Source of the DNA: Cinclus cinclus
Lineage: Eukaryota > Chordata > Aves > Passeriformes > Cinclidae
Direction: 5' to 3'
DNA length: 64,000 nt
Assembly: GCF_963662255.1 (NCBI RefSeq)
Contig: NC_085046.1
Span: 98,287,324-98,351,323 of the forward strand
Each line of letters opens with the position of its first letter. Within the stretch, counting starts at the first letter, position 1. Positions 48,881 to 61,950 of this stretch are shown here, one piece after another. Below the pieces are notes generated by a model. The model had not been told where the DNA came from. It did no database searches and worked only from the letters and a program-made list of their open reading frames with translations. A program made the position numbers and the translations under genes.

Positions 48881-50758
48881 CTAAAAGGAGTTTTCTGGAG
48901 CACATGTTTTGTAAAACTTATTGCCTCTCCCTTTCCCACCCTTCACCACCAAACAAGATCATCAATAAAATAGTTTTGCGAATGCAGAAGCATGCATGCC
49001 AGGCAGGAAAATTAAATCTTGCTCCTATTGGATTCTGGGGGTTTTTTGCAACTAAAAATTGAATCCAGCTTTAAAACCAAAATTTTTATTCTTGGGAAGT
49101 ATCTTGCCCTAGCAGTCTCTGACTTGAAGGAGTTACAGATTTTTTTAACTGGATGCAATTACTTTTAAGAGTGCTTTTTGAGTCTTTATTGCCTGCAAAA
49201 CAAAAACCTGGAAATGTAATGTAAAACAGGCTAATTCTTTGAAAAACTTATGCTGAGAGACTTCTCTTTCCCCCCCCCACTTGCTTTTCTTTCAGAAAAC
49301 TGAAGCACTGAAACACACAGCTAGGGCAAAACACTCATTAGAAAACTTATGGAAACCCTACCTTTGTTTTTAAAGTTAAAAGCAGTTCCCGTCTTCCTGA
49401 ATTTTTTTAAACAGACAATTTAGGCATAAGTTTACAATTATTCATAACATGATGATGATTTTTATCTCAATTATAGTTTGATATTGTGCAACTAATTAAA
49501 AGTCCCATTGCATTAGAAATGCTAAAGAGTGAACAGAGATTAGAAAGAGAGATCACATAAGCAACTCACAGTCATGTTGGTGCCAGGATCTAATGCCCAG
49601 AAGTTCTCGAAAAAGTTTCAGCACATTGCTTAATGATAAGCTTCTAGTGTTGAATTATTTTTTCAATCTCAAAAATTGTAGCAGAATTCTACTAGATGTT
49701 TTGTAACTAGACTAGTTATATCGTGTCAGTTAAAAAAAAAAAGGAGAGACAAGGAAATAAAAATAGGAGAATTCTAGATCACTGTCAGCTGCGACAGTAT
49801 CATAACAGAAGGTTTTGCCCTTTCAATCAGATATTTAAGTGCAAATATTAATACTGAAAATGAAACCCACAAATCTAACTTTCTTCCACTCCTTCTGGAT
49901 ATTCATGAGCTGCAAAATCAGTTGGTCTCAATTACCAGCTTTGTGAGAAAGAAAACAGGCCACAAGAATTGTCATTAACTTAATATTTCCCAAGGAAGTG
50001 AATAATACAAATAGTGCCTTGTCCAGATCAGAGCTGAAAATAGAGGCAAGCTCTGCTGCTGCTAAGAATAAAGCCTGTCAACTGGATTTGGGAGTCTCAG
50101 CCTTCTGTACATGCCTGTGTCTTTTCTGAAAGAGTAGACCATATAATATGTGTATGTTTTACCTCCAGTTACTGAGCTAAAAGACACTTGAGAGTAAAAG
50201 TTCTTTACAAAGTGTCTAGCTACCTATACCTAATTATCAGGAGATAAATGTTTTTCTATCCTTCTCATGTTTAATGTTCCTTAGTGATACTGCAAGGCAG
50301 AAAGAAATAAAATTAAAAACAAATGTTTTGTGAAAATGTTTTTGTCAATTCACAGAGGTTTTTTTTGCTTTTTTATCCTTTGTCTTTTACATTGTCTTAT
50401 TTGATTAATGTCCTGCTATGCAGCAACACACTATGCAAAGCCTTTGTTATGCATTTTATACATGTAAAAAAATTAAAGAATTATGACAGGTATGATGATC
50501 TTGGTATAATCCAAGATTAAATTACATAAATTTGTTAAATTACTGAATTTCAGCAACTGAACAGTAATTCCTTGCAATATAGACTGACTGTGAAACCTCT
50601 AAATTAAAAGTCATGGAAAGAGGGGAAATGTTTTTAAGGTTAGTTATAATTAATGGGAATTATCTGTGAGAATAAGTAATAAATATAAAAATCACTAGGT
50701 TGTAGAACATTCAAGTGGGATTAGTTGTCATTCAAGTGTCATCAAAAGTGGAGATACA

Positions 50759-50814
50759 GAGTCCTGTACTAGAGATAGAGGGACTAGAGTCCTACACTTG
50801 GTGATAGAGAATGG
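50759..50814. repeat. Two imperfect 28-bp direct repeats
   Basis: GAGTCCTGTACT..GATAGAG is followed by GAGTCCTACACT..GATAGAGA. A small tandem duplication with several substitutions. Confidence 0.5.
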
Positions 50815-53154
50815 CTTTCTGGGATCAAAATTTCAAATTTAGTCTTGATTTGATCTGAATTAGATCTATTTTTACCTGTTTCATTTATTCCCTAATGTAA
50901 TGACAGCGAGATCTATGCATCCATTCCCACGAACAGAAAGAGAAATGCCAACCTCTGCTTGCCCACACACCTCAGGAATCTAGCAAGTGAAATGCTCAGA
51001 GGAATGTCTGTGGGGCTTAAACCCACTAATTTATGTAGAGTTGATTATGAAACAGTGACGATGAAAGGCTGTCCTTAGACTCACCATTTCCAGTTTGGAA
51101 AATCTGGAGAATGAACATAACATTACACTTTGATATCCTTCTTGACTGGTTACAGTAAATTTAAATAAAATATTTATTTATAAGGATGATAATGATCATT
51201 GCGAGCTTTCCTCAAAAGAAGGTATTGCATGTTTATATTTTCTCATGGAGTAACTTTGAAGGGCTTGTTTGTTTGGTTTTTTTTTCCAATTTCCTTAGTA
51301 ACAATTTCTAAGTGAAAAAGTACAGATTTCTTGTAAAAACATCTTTTATTGAACATATGTTTTTCACTGATACTCTGCAGGGAATGTTTTTCTAAAAAGC
51401 AAACCAAACAGCCTTTGTGTAAATAGTTGGAAACACAAAAGCAAAACTGCCAGCTAACTTTCCATTTTGCTGCACGGATAATTCTCATAAGATGCTTAGA
51501 AAGACAGTTCTAGAGCAGTTGATTTTGCTTTAGCTTTTTTACTTGGCCTCTAATATTGGTACTGCTTCATACAAAATTTTTAATGTAAAGGTTTGAACCT
51601 ATATGCTTGGTGGCTCCAAACTGTAAACTATAAATCTCATTTCATTCCATGCCTTATTTTTTGGTTCATACACTACAGAAATCGTGTGGAGGACTGCAGT
51701 GCATGATCTCTGATAATTCCCACCTCTACTAGACTGAGCAATCTCTTCAAGCGAAATCATTTGGATGGAAAACATTAGGGCAAATAAGTCAGTCTCTTTA
51801 CTCAATCTGCATGCACTGATTCTACTTATGGGTGAGCTATCACATTTACTTCATTGAACCCATAAAAATATATATCAGTATTTCCAGACCTGAACATTAA
51901 GCAGCATTTCAACAGTATATTTTAGGTACCCTGCAGAAGTTTGAGATAAAAAGTATCTTAGGGAAACTGCAGATCCTATCGACTGCAGCAGTGGGACTTT
52001 TGGATAAACAGCACAGTTGGTCTCTGATAGATTCTGAAATATGGAATTAGTAAGGTGAAGATGAGTAAGAAAAGCAATGAAGAGTTATTGTAAGATGTGT
52101 GTTGCATGTTAAACACTATTAGACATTAGTAGCTGTACCTTCTTTTATGTCTATACTATAATGGAAATAATAAAGAAGGTTGAAATCAGTATAAACAAGT
52201 GAAGGAGAAAATTATTTTAAATAATTTAGAGAATAATTTCTTAAATTAAGGACATAGTGATGAAAGGATTGAGAACATTGGCATTTTCAGCCTTTTAAAG
52301 TAATGCTGGCTTCTATAATTTCTAGCACCTGTCTGACAAAATTCTAGCCTTCCTTTGCCTGCTCATGCAGATCACTTCGCTCAATAGCCTGGCTTTTCTT
52401 TTTTGCTTTCACTCTGAGCTGCCTTTATATATTAAGAAAAACTCATTTATTCTACCTACTAGCCATATTTTTAGGAATAGTGCATTTCCTTTTCTCTCTT
52501 AAGACATCTAAAAAGTATCTACAGCCTATTTAAACAGAATATTTCCCAGAGGTTGTTGCCCAAGCTTCTCTTTTATGATTTTCCCTTTTATAACTCTCAG
52601 GTTCTAAGCAAAGTTTGACGCAGACCAAAAGCACACACAAAGGGACTGGAGAAGGTGAAAAGGACAAATTTCAGAACAAAAGCAATTAAAAAGTGTGAAA
52701 ATGAAAGTGACAAAGCAGTATGAAGACTCTAGTGATGAAGAAAATTAAATGTTCTGGCATGGGATTTACCAAACACACCTGGCAAAAATAGTGCTTGCCC
52801 TCTTCAAATGTCATTTTAACAGATATTTTCCTATTCTCTTACTCCTACTTTCAATTTAGGGCCTATATTACAGACTTGCTAAAATGAATGATCAATGTTT
52901 ATAAATGTCATAGTAAAAAATTGCAAAAAAAAAAAAGAAAAGAAAGAAATATTCTTTCTGAGGTAAGTCACTACTTCTGGGCTGTGTCAACACAGAGAAA
53001 AAAAGGAAAAAAAAATTTTTTTCCTTAATAGCCTACAGGTGGCAGAGAACTATTCTTTTACACAGTCCCAGAAGATGATTTTGGACTTCAGATCCTATTT
53101 CTCCTACTTCCACAATAAGATTTTATCAATTTTGAAATAATCAGAAACCCTTTG

Positions 53155-53173
53155 AAAAAAAAAAAAAAAAAAA
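53155..53173. repeat. A19 homopolymer
   Basis: A run of 19 A followed by ccag and a second A run. No retroelement body was identified upstream. Confidence 0.85.
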
Positions 53174-55437
53174 CCAGAAAAAAAAAGTGTGAGAAGATAT
53201 GAATTTGACCACACAAAATCATATTTTACACTGAATTTGCTGAAAAAAAATTGAAAATAAATGATTTTATGACAATTACATCGGGCAGAAATGTGCAAGC
53301 AAAAAGCTGTTTATTGTACCTAAAACTGTCATTCAAAAGATAATCATAGAAATAAAATTATATCTGATGCTTGTGCTATCACATAATCATCAGTTTCGCA
53401 TATCAAAATTATTTACAATCACATTGTTCTACCAATGATTTTTGTTTATTTGTAAAATATGGTTAAAATGTTGATAAAAATTATATGTGCTATTCTGAAT
53501 CCTCTTATTTTGATTTTTTTTTTATTGTGAAGACTATTTAAACATGTTAGATTTCAAAATTGCATTTAAATCCTTCATAATTAATGATATCTTAAGAAAC
53601 AGAGATCCTCTCTTACATTTATTTACTACAGATTTTGTCTTACTTGAAGTAACTTTATTTCAAAAACAATGAAATGCAAGAAATCATTCATTTTAGAAAA
53701 TCAACATTGCTAAATCAACTTATCATAAAATAACTCTTAGTCATTATATATGATCACATAAATACCAGAACAAAAGAAAAATATATTAGTAATTAAATTC
53801 TTTAATGTATTTTATATATAACTAATAATTGGTCTCTCGAAAACCTATTCCTATTAAGTAACTAACAGAAAATACTAAAGCAAAAAAGTCAAGCAGGGTA
53901 TTTTCATTTTTACTGAATGCAACACAAAAAGATCACCTAAAAAAAAAAACAGATGAAATTTTTAGATATTAATTTTTACATTACAATGTTTATTGTGAAG
54001 ATACAGTCAGAAAACAAGATGAGTTCACCTGTGTAGTGATCCAATTTTAAATCTATTTAATCATGGCTGATGTTATAGTTATATAGAAGCTTAAATTGTG
54101 AGTGCTATCAGTCAGCAATAATTGAAAGTAGCCACATATGTATGGAGGCGGTGAATGTCTGAAAATATTTAGTTTAATTTTATTTCTTAAACTAAAAATA
54201 GGATCAAGTTGAAAACTTTGTACACCCCAAACAGGTTTAACTCAATCTTCCACATACTAATACTTGAAGTGAGTGATAATATGATAATTAATTTAGTTGT
54301 ATAAACTCACTAATGAGGAGCTGTGCCCTTAGATCTTTAGTATGGTCATTCAAAGATTTTGAGCTGTGTTGACCTTGAATTGCTCTTTCTACTGGCACTT
54401 CTAGAACGGCATAAAGTTCCCACAATGAGTTTTTATTGCATTCTGTTTCATTGCATAACTCTGTTGTTAGAACCGTTGCTTCTGAGTCAGGCAAGATAAA
54501 GAGACCTCTTTTATGTTCTATCCTCATAGCTAAAGTGGTAAATACAGTATTATTTGGAAAGCCTACGCCTATTAACAATCATTGTATCTTTATGGATTTT
54601 TAAAATTTTCTGTCTATGCAAACTCATGTGTATATTTTCTAAAACAGGACCTCATAAAATCACTAAATTAACTTTTCTGTCTTGCACAAATACAAAAAAA
54701 ACCCCAACCAATCAACACAAAAAAACCCCAAATGAAACCAAATCTCATAAGCCATATCACATTTTAAAAATTAATATTATACAATCATATATCAATTAAC
54801 TCCACTATCTAAGATTCCGGTTTTCTGTAATGCATTTGATATATATGAAACTTTCAGTTTCTGCATTTAGAAAATCCACGATCAATATTAAAATTAATCA
54901 TGTTTTTATCATGCAAAATGATGTTGCGGCATTAATTCCTGAAACAAATCCCTTTGTATATATATTTAGCAATATTATTTTAACCCGATTGAGTTAAGGA
55001 CTACTGAGCTTGTTTAAATAGCCTTTTCTGAGGGTTTGTACTGGTGTTTCAGCATCATTTTTGTTATATCAATGCGCATTTTCTGACATAGTAAAGGCAT
55101 TTATTGACTGTAAATCAATAGAAAAAAAAGTTGAATAATTACACAGTTACTTGAGCCATAGTGTGTCATAATTTTGAGATAAGTTATGTACCTTTCATAA
55201 TTGCTGTAAAAATACTAAAAATAGCTTCATAGATGGTTTGACCAGTATTTAAATTAGAAACCTTTTAGTACTGGAGAAACAATTCAGATATTTCTTGGCG
55301 TTGCAACTATTGATTCATTCATTTCATTGAAAGTAAATAATAGAATTATTTTCTGTTTTTCAAAAAAGGATGATGAAACTTTCTAAACTGGTGAAACTGT
55401 TCTGATTTCATATGGAAGTGAAACTGTGATTCTTGTG

Positions 55438-55461
55438 TGGAAAATTGTGCACAATTTTCCA
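55438..55461. repeat. Perfect 24-bp palindrome
   Basis: The half-site TGGAAAATTGTG is followed at once by its exact reverse complement, with no spacer; the centre is GTGCAC. Because of it, open frames on both strands contain the same peptide WKIVHNFP. Just upstream the decamer GTGAAACTGT is repeated directly at 55391-55400 and 55418-55427. A perfect spacer-free palindrome of this length is uncommon in unique DNA. It could bind a dimeric factor or extrude a short cruciform. Confidence 0.8.
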
Positions 55462-55914
55462 AAATCCTTTATTTTCTCTATTAAATTGCATTGTGAGTTT
55501 GCTACTGTCATAAATGTGGAGAATTATGTCTGCATGAAAAATATGTACCATTTTTCCTACAAAGGAGAAATATATAATTTGATATTTATAATTTGTCAGG
55601 AAAAAAAATAACATGGAGATTAGTTATGCAGGAAATAAAAGACCTTTGAGACTACAGTATGAAAATAGATTTTGGAAATCCAAACTTCCAACTACCCACA
55701 GCTCTTTAAAGCAAATGGCAAGCACATCTAAAATTAGTATGCTTGGCTTTCTTTTTTAGTATTCATAATTTGTGTCTGTGAATAGCCTCAAGGTCCTTCC
55801 TGGTGTAAAAATATATTTATATTAGGTTAATCAATCAAATGAAACTAATTTGCCAAAAAATCCCATAATCAGACAAGCAAAACAAAAAAAAAAAAAAAAC
55901 CAAACAAAACCACC
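55462..55914. other. Spacer with A17 run before the CR1
   Basis: No gene. An A-rich tract with about 17 consecutive A lies at 55883-55899, directly before recognisable CR1 sequence. It may be slippage sequence or the A-rich end of an older unidentified insertion. Confidence 0.5.
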
Positions 55915-58041
55915 AAGGAAGTGAAATTTCCATTTTCTCAACTGGAATTCCTAGTGCCCTGCCTTGGGGTGGATGATAAACCAACTGAGAGCTTATGGGT
56001 AAGGATCACAGAGAGGGCAGGTATGAGTGACACTGCAGCACCTTAGGCCACCTGCTCAGGAAGAACAAGTGGTTGAGGCCTTCTAGAGGCATCTAAAAGC
56101 AACTTCATGTTTTCAGGTGCTTGTCCCTGTGAGGAACTTCAACCACCATATATGCTGAAGGGACAGCCCAACATGATTAAAACCCATCCAGGGGGTTTTT
56201 GGAACACATCAGAGACAACTTCCTGATCCAAGTGATTGACGGGCCAAATAAGAGAAGTTTTCTGGAGGAGTCTGGATGCTCACAAACAAGGAAGGGCTTG
56301 CTGGAAATGTGAAGGTTGAAGGCAGGCTTGACTACGGGGGCCATGAGATAGTGGAGTTCAGGATCCTGAGAGGAAGGAGCGGGGTGAAAAGCAAGATCGC
56401 AGCACTGGGCTTCAGAGGGTCAGATTTTGGTCTCCTCAGTGATCTTCTCTGTAGGCTCCCATGGAGCAGCCTTGGTGGAAGACAATCAGATCAGGTAATA
56501 TTTAAGTAAACTGAATGTATGTACGTCTGTGGACCCTGACAGGATGCACCTATGAGTCCTGAAGGAGCTGAAAAATGTCATTATGAAGAAATTCTTGGCA
56601 ATCCTTGAATGATTGTGATTATTAGGAGAAATGCCTGAAGATGGGAGGAAAGAAAAAGTCACTCTGTCTTCAAGACAGGTGAGAAGGAGCTTACCAGACT
56701 TATCTCAATGCCTGGGATGGTAATGGAACAACTAACACCGGAAAAAAAAAACTCAATTAAATGAAATATCAGAAAATGGTCAGAAGAACTAAGTATGGAT
56801 CCACCAAGGGGAAGTAATGCTTGACCAGCCTGCTGACACCATTCCATGAAGAAATGACTGGCTTGACAGCTGAGGAGAGAGCATCGGATGTTGTCTGCCT
56901 TGCCTTTCTTAAGGTCTTTGACATTGCCCCCCTGATAAGATCTTGATAGACAAGCTGATAAAGTACAGACTGGATGAGCAAGTAGCAAAGTGGGTTGAAA
57001 ATTGTCTGACTGGTTGGTCCCAGAGGGTAGTGTTCAGTGGCACAAGTCTAGCTGGAGGCCAATAAATAATGATGTATCCCAGAGGTCAATACAGTGACAA
57101 ACTCTGTTCAAGGTCTTCAGTGGTGGTGTGGATGATGGATGATGTGCACCCTCAGTAAATGTAGTGATGACACAAAATTTGGAGGAGTGGTTGACAGAAC
57201 ACTGTGTAGTGTTACCATCCAGAGGAACCTACACAAGCTGGACAAATGGGCTGACAGGAACCTTGTGAAATTCAGCAATGGAAAGTGCTAAGTGCTGCAC
57301 CTAGGAAGGAGCAACTCCACACACCAACATATGCTGTACGTCCCCCATCTTAAAAGCAGTGTTGCAGGACAGGACCTGGGTGTCTTTTTGAACAGCAAAC
57401 TGAACACAACCCAGAACTACGTCGTTCCTGCAAAGATGGTTGGTATCGTCGTCTGCTTTGGACAAAATTTTGCCAGTAGGATGTGATCCCTCCCTTCTAC
57501 TGAGCTCTAGTGAAGCCACACCCACAGTGCTGGCTCCCATTCTGGTCTCTCTAGTAGAAGAGACACAGACCTACTGCAGAGACTCCTGTGAAGGGCCAGG
57601 AAGGCCTGTCTCCTGAGGAGACAGGAGCATCTCTGCTTGACTGAGACAAAATGTTGAGAGAGCTAGGGCTGTTCAGTCTGGAGGAAAGAAGGCTCAGGAG
57701 GGTGCATATATCAATGTATATATGCATATATAAGACACCTGAAGGCAGGGTGCAAAGAGGGCACAGCCAGGTTCTTTGCCGTGGTGACTAGTGACAGGAC
57801 CAGAGGCAATGGGCACACTGAAACACAGGAGGTTTCCTCTGAATATCAAGAGAGAATTTTTTTACTATGAGCATGACCAAGCACTGCCACAGGTTGCTGG
57901 AGAGATTGTGAAGTCCTGGAGATATTCAAAAGCAGCTTGGACATCACTCTGCATGACTGGCTTTAGGTGTCCCTGCTTAAAGAATAAGGTTGGACAATAT
58001 GATGTCCAGATGTTCTTTTTGATCTCAGTGATTCTGTGATA
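55915..58041 (+). mobile_element. CR1 LINE, longest copy, endonuclease to 3' end
   Basis: About 2.1 kb of CR1, so the 5' half (5' UTR, ORF1, start of ORF2) is missing, as is usual for 5'-truncated copies. It starts in the endonuclease (gagagcttatgggtaagga), continues through gagatagtggagttcagg and the whole reverse transcriptase, and ends at ctcagtgattctgtgat (58025-58041). The 3' end type matches the 1-975 copy. A TA-rich stretch at 57709-57732 replaces the usual short AT segment of the family. No target-site duplication was identified. Confidence 0.93.
56041..58015 (+). pseudogene. CR1 ORF2 endonuclease-RT relic
   Basis: The endonuclease C-terminus is open at 56276-56509: LTNKEGLAGNVKVEGRLDYG then GHEIVEFRILRG. 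The family's final catalytic SDH triplet reads GGH here (about 56335-56343), so the aspartate is lost. The RT follows with many frameshifts. Its polymerase box at 57160-57180 reads CSDDTKF, keeping both aspartates but with altered flanks. The C-terminal part is open again at 57791-58039 (LKHRRFPLNIKREFF). Not functional. Confidence 0.85.
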
Positions 58042-61000
58042 CCCTATTTCTGAGGAATTGGATCTTTTGCATGATGAAAGTAGCAAACAAAATAAAAGAT
58101 GGGATTCATCCTGTAGATCTAAACACAATATTTATTCTGTGACACTGGAATTCACTGGTTCAGGTACACTCTCAAGGGATGCAGATGTTTTTGCTCTGCT
58201 TTCCAGCAAAGTAACAAATGCTTAGAAACAAATTCTGGTTCTCTCTCAATTTCAGTCTCATGCTGCCCACAGAATATTCAGAGTAATGGTTGGTGTCTTC
58301 CCAAGAAACTGTTATACATGTAGTGATTTTGATTCCCCATTCCATTGTATGGTGTGAGCTTTGTGGGGCTTAGTAGCCTGCCAGGCTACACACATTTTCC
58401 CAAATTCCAGAAAGTGGCAGGACAGCTGCTGAAAAATGGGAAATAGTGAATTAATTTCTCTTTCTGCCTTCCTTGTAAAGCAATCTATATTTTTCTTACT
58501 GGTTTTATCTTGACCCTTGTGGGATTTTTTGCATCTTCTTATCCTCTGCCAATCCTGTTGAGGAGGAGTGAGACTGACTGCATGGACATCTGGTAAGTGA
58601 CCAAGGCAAACTGACACAAGAAATAGCATCTCTTAGTCCCTGAAGGCATTTTTTTATGGCAGGCTTACTTTAGGCTCCCAAGATAATACCCCTTTCAAGC
58701 CCTTTCGACACAAATGTGCAATATGTTCTTATTCTTATCCCCCGTGTAAACTCTATAGTTTACCTGTTATGCAAGGACATACTATTTCCCATGTTAATCC
58801 TATCACATGTACTAGTGTTTTCACTGCTTTATTAAATTCCTCTTTAGAATGAAGAATTTTCTAAAATTTATAGTCACCTAAATAATTTCCTACAGCCGTA
58901 AGATCCTTTCTTTTTCAAATTTAGACCCTTATTATTTTAGAGTAACTATTTTAAGTACAAAATTTATTTCATTGTGCTGTGAAGGATTTTTTTTTTAAGT
59001 ATTTGCTTCAAAATACATTTTTAAGCCTGTATCATATGGGCTGAACTTCCTTGCCTGTTGATCTCTAGGGTTATGTTCAAAAGGAGTCTTTAATAAGCTG
59101 ATCTCAGAAATACCATGACCAGAGGGCATATTTTCTTAAAGGATTAAGTTCTGATTGTTGGGCTGAAAACATGAGGAAGAGACATGCAGAAAGGATAGCA
59201 TTAAAGATCTTTCTTTGGCAATTATGTTATCTATAAATCAATAAAAGGTAACAGAACTGAAATAAATTTGACTGTTATTCTGCCATAGCCCTCAATCTTA
59301 AAAAGGAAAACATTTTTCCTCATTATCTCCTCAAAATATGCCACAGGGTTCTTCAAAAGATTCTGCTACCGAGACCTCAAACTACAATATCAGAAAAACC
59401 ATCCCTGAGGAAAAACTTTACTTTTGAGAAAGTATATGACTGAATGCTCTCCTCTTTATAGATAAAAGCTTGGCAGAAACTTTGGTGATTTCAGACTGAA
59501 CAAAAGGCCAACTAAATTCCTTTTCTTCAGATATATTTCTTAACTACCTTTCACTCACAAAGTGCATTACAATTGTCAAGTGGCTCCAGTCATGCTGTTA
59601 TGAACTCAAACTTTCATTACATCAAAATGTAAAAAGGTCACAAATGTCATCCTCTCCTCATGTGTAATCCTGGGAGGAGACCCAGCTCTTCACATTTGTC
59701 AATAATGAGTAGTTTCAGTCTGCATACTTTCTCTCAAATTGGAATTTTGTTTTCCATCTGTAGGGAAATGCAATAATCTGTCTACTGTATAGAGTGAATG
59801 AGGTTTGAAAACCCTCTAGAAAGGGTTATAGCAAGACACCATTTCCTGCAAATCTTCATCTGATGATATTATATTTTATCAAACATTTCAGGGCTTCAGC
59901 ATATGTAATGGAAGGGGAGATAATGTATTTAAACTTGTACATAGCATACAGCTTTTTGAATTACTGTAAATGAAGATTATAAAATAGCATTTCTTGGTTC
60001 ATTTATACAAGGCACTATTGTTTCTCCATTAATAACCAGCATCCTGACTTCCATAGAAATCTTCAGCATACATAGAAAACATCTGCTCTATTGCACTCAT
60101 CTTACTATTTTTAATCATATTTTAATTCTCATCTCAGCTGTAAAGCTTTCATTAAGATTAAGATATCCTGTTTTCATAGGAATATGAAACTCACTAAATC
60201 AGATGTCAATATTTACTTTTTTTACTTGCAACATATTTTATAACATTTTTATTATGTTCATCCTTAAAGCAACATTAAAATGAGCCTTACACTGCCTCTT
60301 TAATTACATAGCTGCCCTGTTTGTATAATACAAAGTTAACATTTGCACTTTTACAATGTATATATAGCAATAATAATATAAACCACTTGTTTTGTATTAA
60401 CACTAAGAAGTTGCATTCTTCCTGAGGCCATTCTTAAATTCCTCAAAATCTTCATATAGATGTGTCGAGAGCACATTTTCTCTTTTCCATCAGTTACATG
60501 ATAAAGATATAAAAAAAAATTTAAATGCTTGCTTCAAAAAAGATCTTTTTATAAAATCAATTAGGTTTCTGAATGAAATTATTGGTTTGCGGTGGGGTTT
60601 TTTGTCTTGTTGGTTTACATGTATCACTCAAGATGTCTGTGGAAAGTAGCATTCTAGAAAATGCTAGGTAAAAAGGATAGAAACCTTCTAGCAAAGTAGA
60701 AGTTCGTCTCAAAAACTAATTTTATAAAAATATAATCTGGATCTTTCAGAAGATAAATTTAGTCCTTAAATGGAAAGTGTAACTCTGAAAAGTAAGGTCA
60801 TACATTGGGGTCCTAGATATATTTCAAGGATCTTCCTCCACCAAAACATAGAAATTAATTTAATTTTGTTTCTTCCTGGGCACTTTGGGCACTTGTCCTC
60901 TTTATTCTTCACCCAAACTCTTAATATTTTTTTAAATGGAAAATTCATTCTCTATAACATTGAAAGACTAAATATTTTTGTAGTGGTTCATAGCACACTG

Positions 61001-61809
61001 AAGTATTTTTCATTAATGAATTGAAATGAAATGTGGTACATGAACCTCACTAAACCTTATATTGGGTTTGTCTCTCCTTAAGGACTTTTAGTTCAGAAGC
61101 TTAATGAGCATTGTCTCCTTTCACTTGACTCCTTATTTGTCACACATTTTTTCATAACAAGCTGTAGCTAATCCAGAAGGGAGACCATGTCAGTGTTGGA
61201 AATTAGGTCTGGCTTTCTAAAATATCATCATAAACATGAAAAAATTCATATATAGCAAGTTTTCTCTACAGCTTCATACACACAAATCTGTCCTGCTTGA
61301 AACCAAAAAGATTTCTCAATGCCTTCAGGAAAACCATTCTTCTGAAAAATTCACACCCTTTGAGTAATTTTTGTCAAGAGGTTCTAATGACAACACCAAG
61401 CTGAGTGAACTGCAGGGCAAAACTTGCATGATGGTACCTTCATCACCATGTTTTAATGAAAAATTATCAGCCTTCTTGTTGCTTATATGCAACCTTCAGA
61501 AATACTGAATTCAAGTATGTTTAACTGGGGAAGGGAAAAAGCCCAGAACTATCTCTATATTTAATACCACATAGCTGAGCCATTTAAAATCAAAATTATG
61601 TGGATTGTGTGAATTTAAATCTCCAAGAGAGATGACATTTAAGAGTGTGAATGGTAGGATGTGTCACTAATATTTGACCCTTTAATGCTGCTTTCAAAGA
61701 CCTGCTAAAATATGATGGAGGTTTCACAGGTACCAAGCATATCATTATGTTATTCCTAAAATAAAAAAAAATAAAAATGAAAGATTAGATTTATTTAATT
61801 TTATTTGAA
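58042..61809. other. Non-coding stretch with an unassigned block at its start
   Basis: About 3.8 kb. The first 600 bases are richer in G and C and hold a minus-strand frame (listed separately). The remainder is AT-rich with frames of at most 84 codons. No gene is recognised. Confidence 0.45.
58312..58629 (-). other. Unassigned 105-codon frame in a GC-richer block
   Basis: The predicted peptide is polar and basic in the middle (RIRRCKKSHKGQDKTSKKN) and shows no domain I can name. The surrounding sequence (about 58120-58700) reads like a diverged interspersed repeat or retroviral internal piece, and a short hairpin (TAGCCT/AGGCTA, 58374-58388) lies within it. It directly follows the CR1 3' end. 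Could be an unrecognised repeat, a non-coding exon or chance. Confidence 0.2.
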
Positions 61810-61950
61810 TCATAGAATAGAATTATCAAGGTTACAAATGACCTCCAAGATCATAAGATCCAACCTTGACCAAATACAATCATGGCCACTAAACCGTATC
61901 ACAAAGTGCCACATCTACTCAATTTGTTTTAACACTTCTGAAGATGGAAA
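61810..61950 (-). mobile_element. CR1 LINE 3'-end fragment, minus strand
   Basis: On + it begins TCATAGAATAGAATTATCAAGG, followed by acctccaagatcataagatccaacc and ctaaaccgtatcacaaagtgcc. This is the inverted 3' end of a CR1 of the type with an ..aaggt(t)..acctccaagatcat.. tail, distinct from the other copies here. Only about 140 bp, severely 5'-truncated. Confidence 0.85.

Larger units (their letters stand above)
48881..55437. other. AT-rich non-coding stretch
   Basis: About 6.6 kb. It contains a C9 run (49270-49278) inside a splice-acceptor-like tract ending at 49295, a pair of imperfect 28-bp direct repeats at 50759-50814, and an A19 run at 53155-53173. The 53.4-55.2 kb part is especially AT-rich. 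Open frames are at most 96 codons. No gene or transposon family is recognised. Confidence 0.5.
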
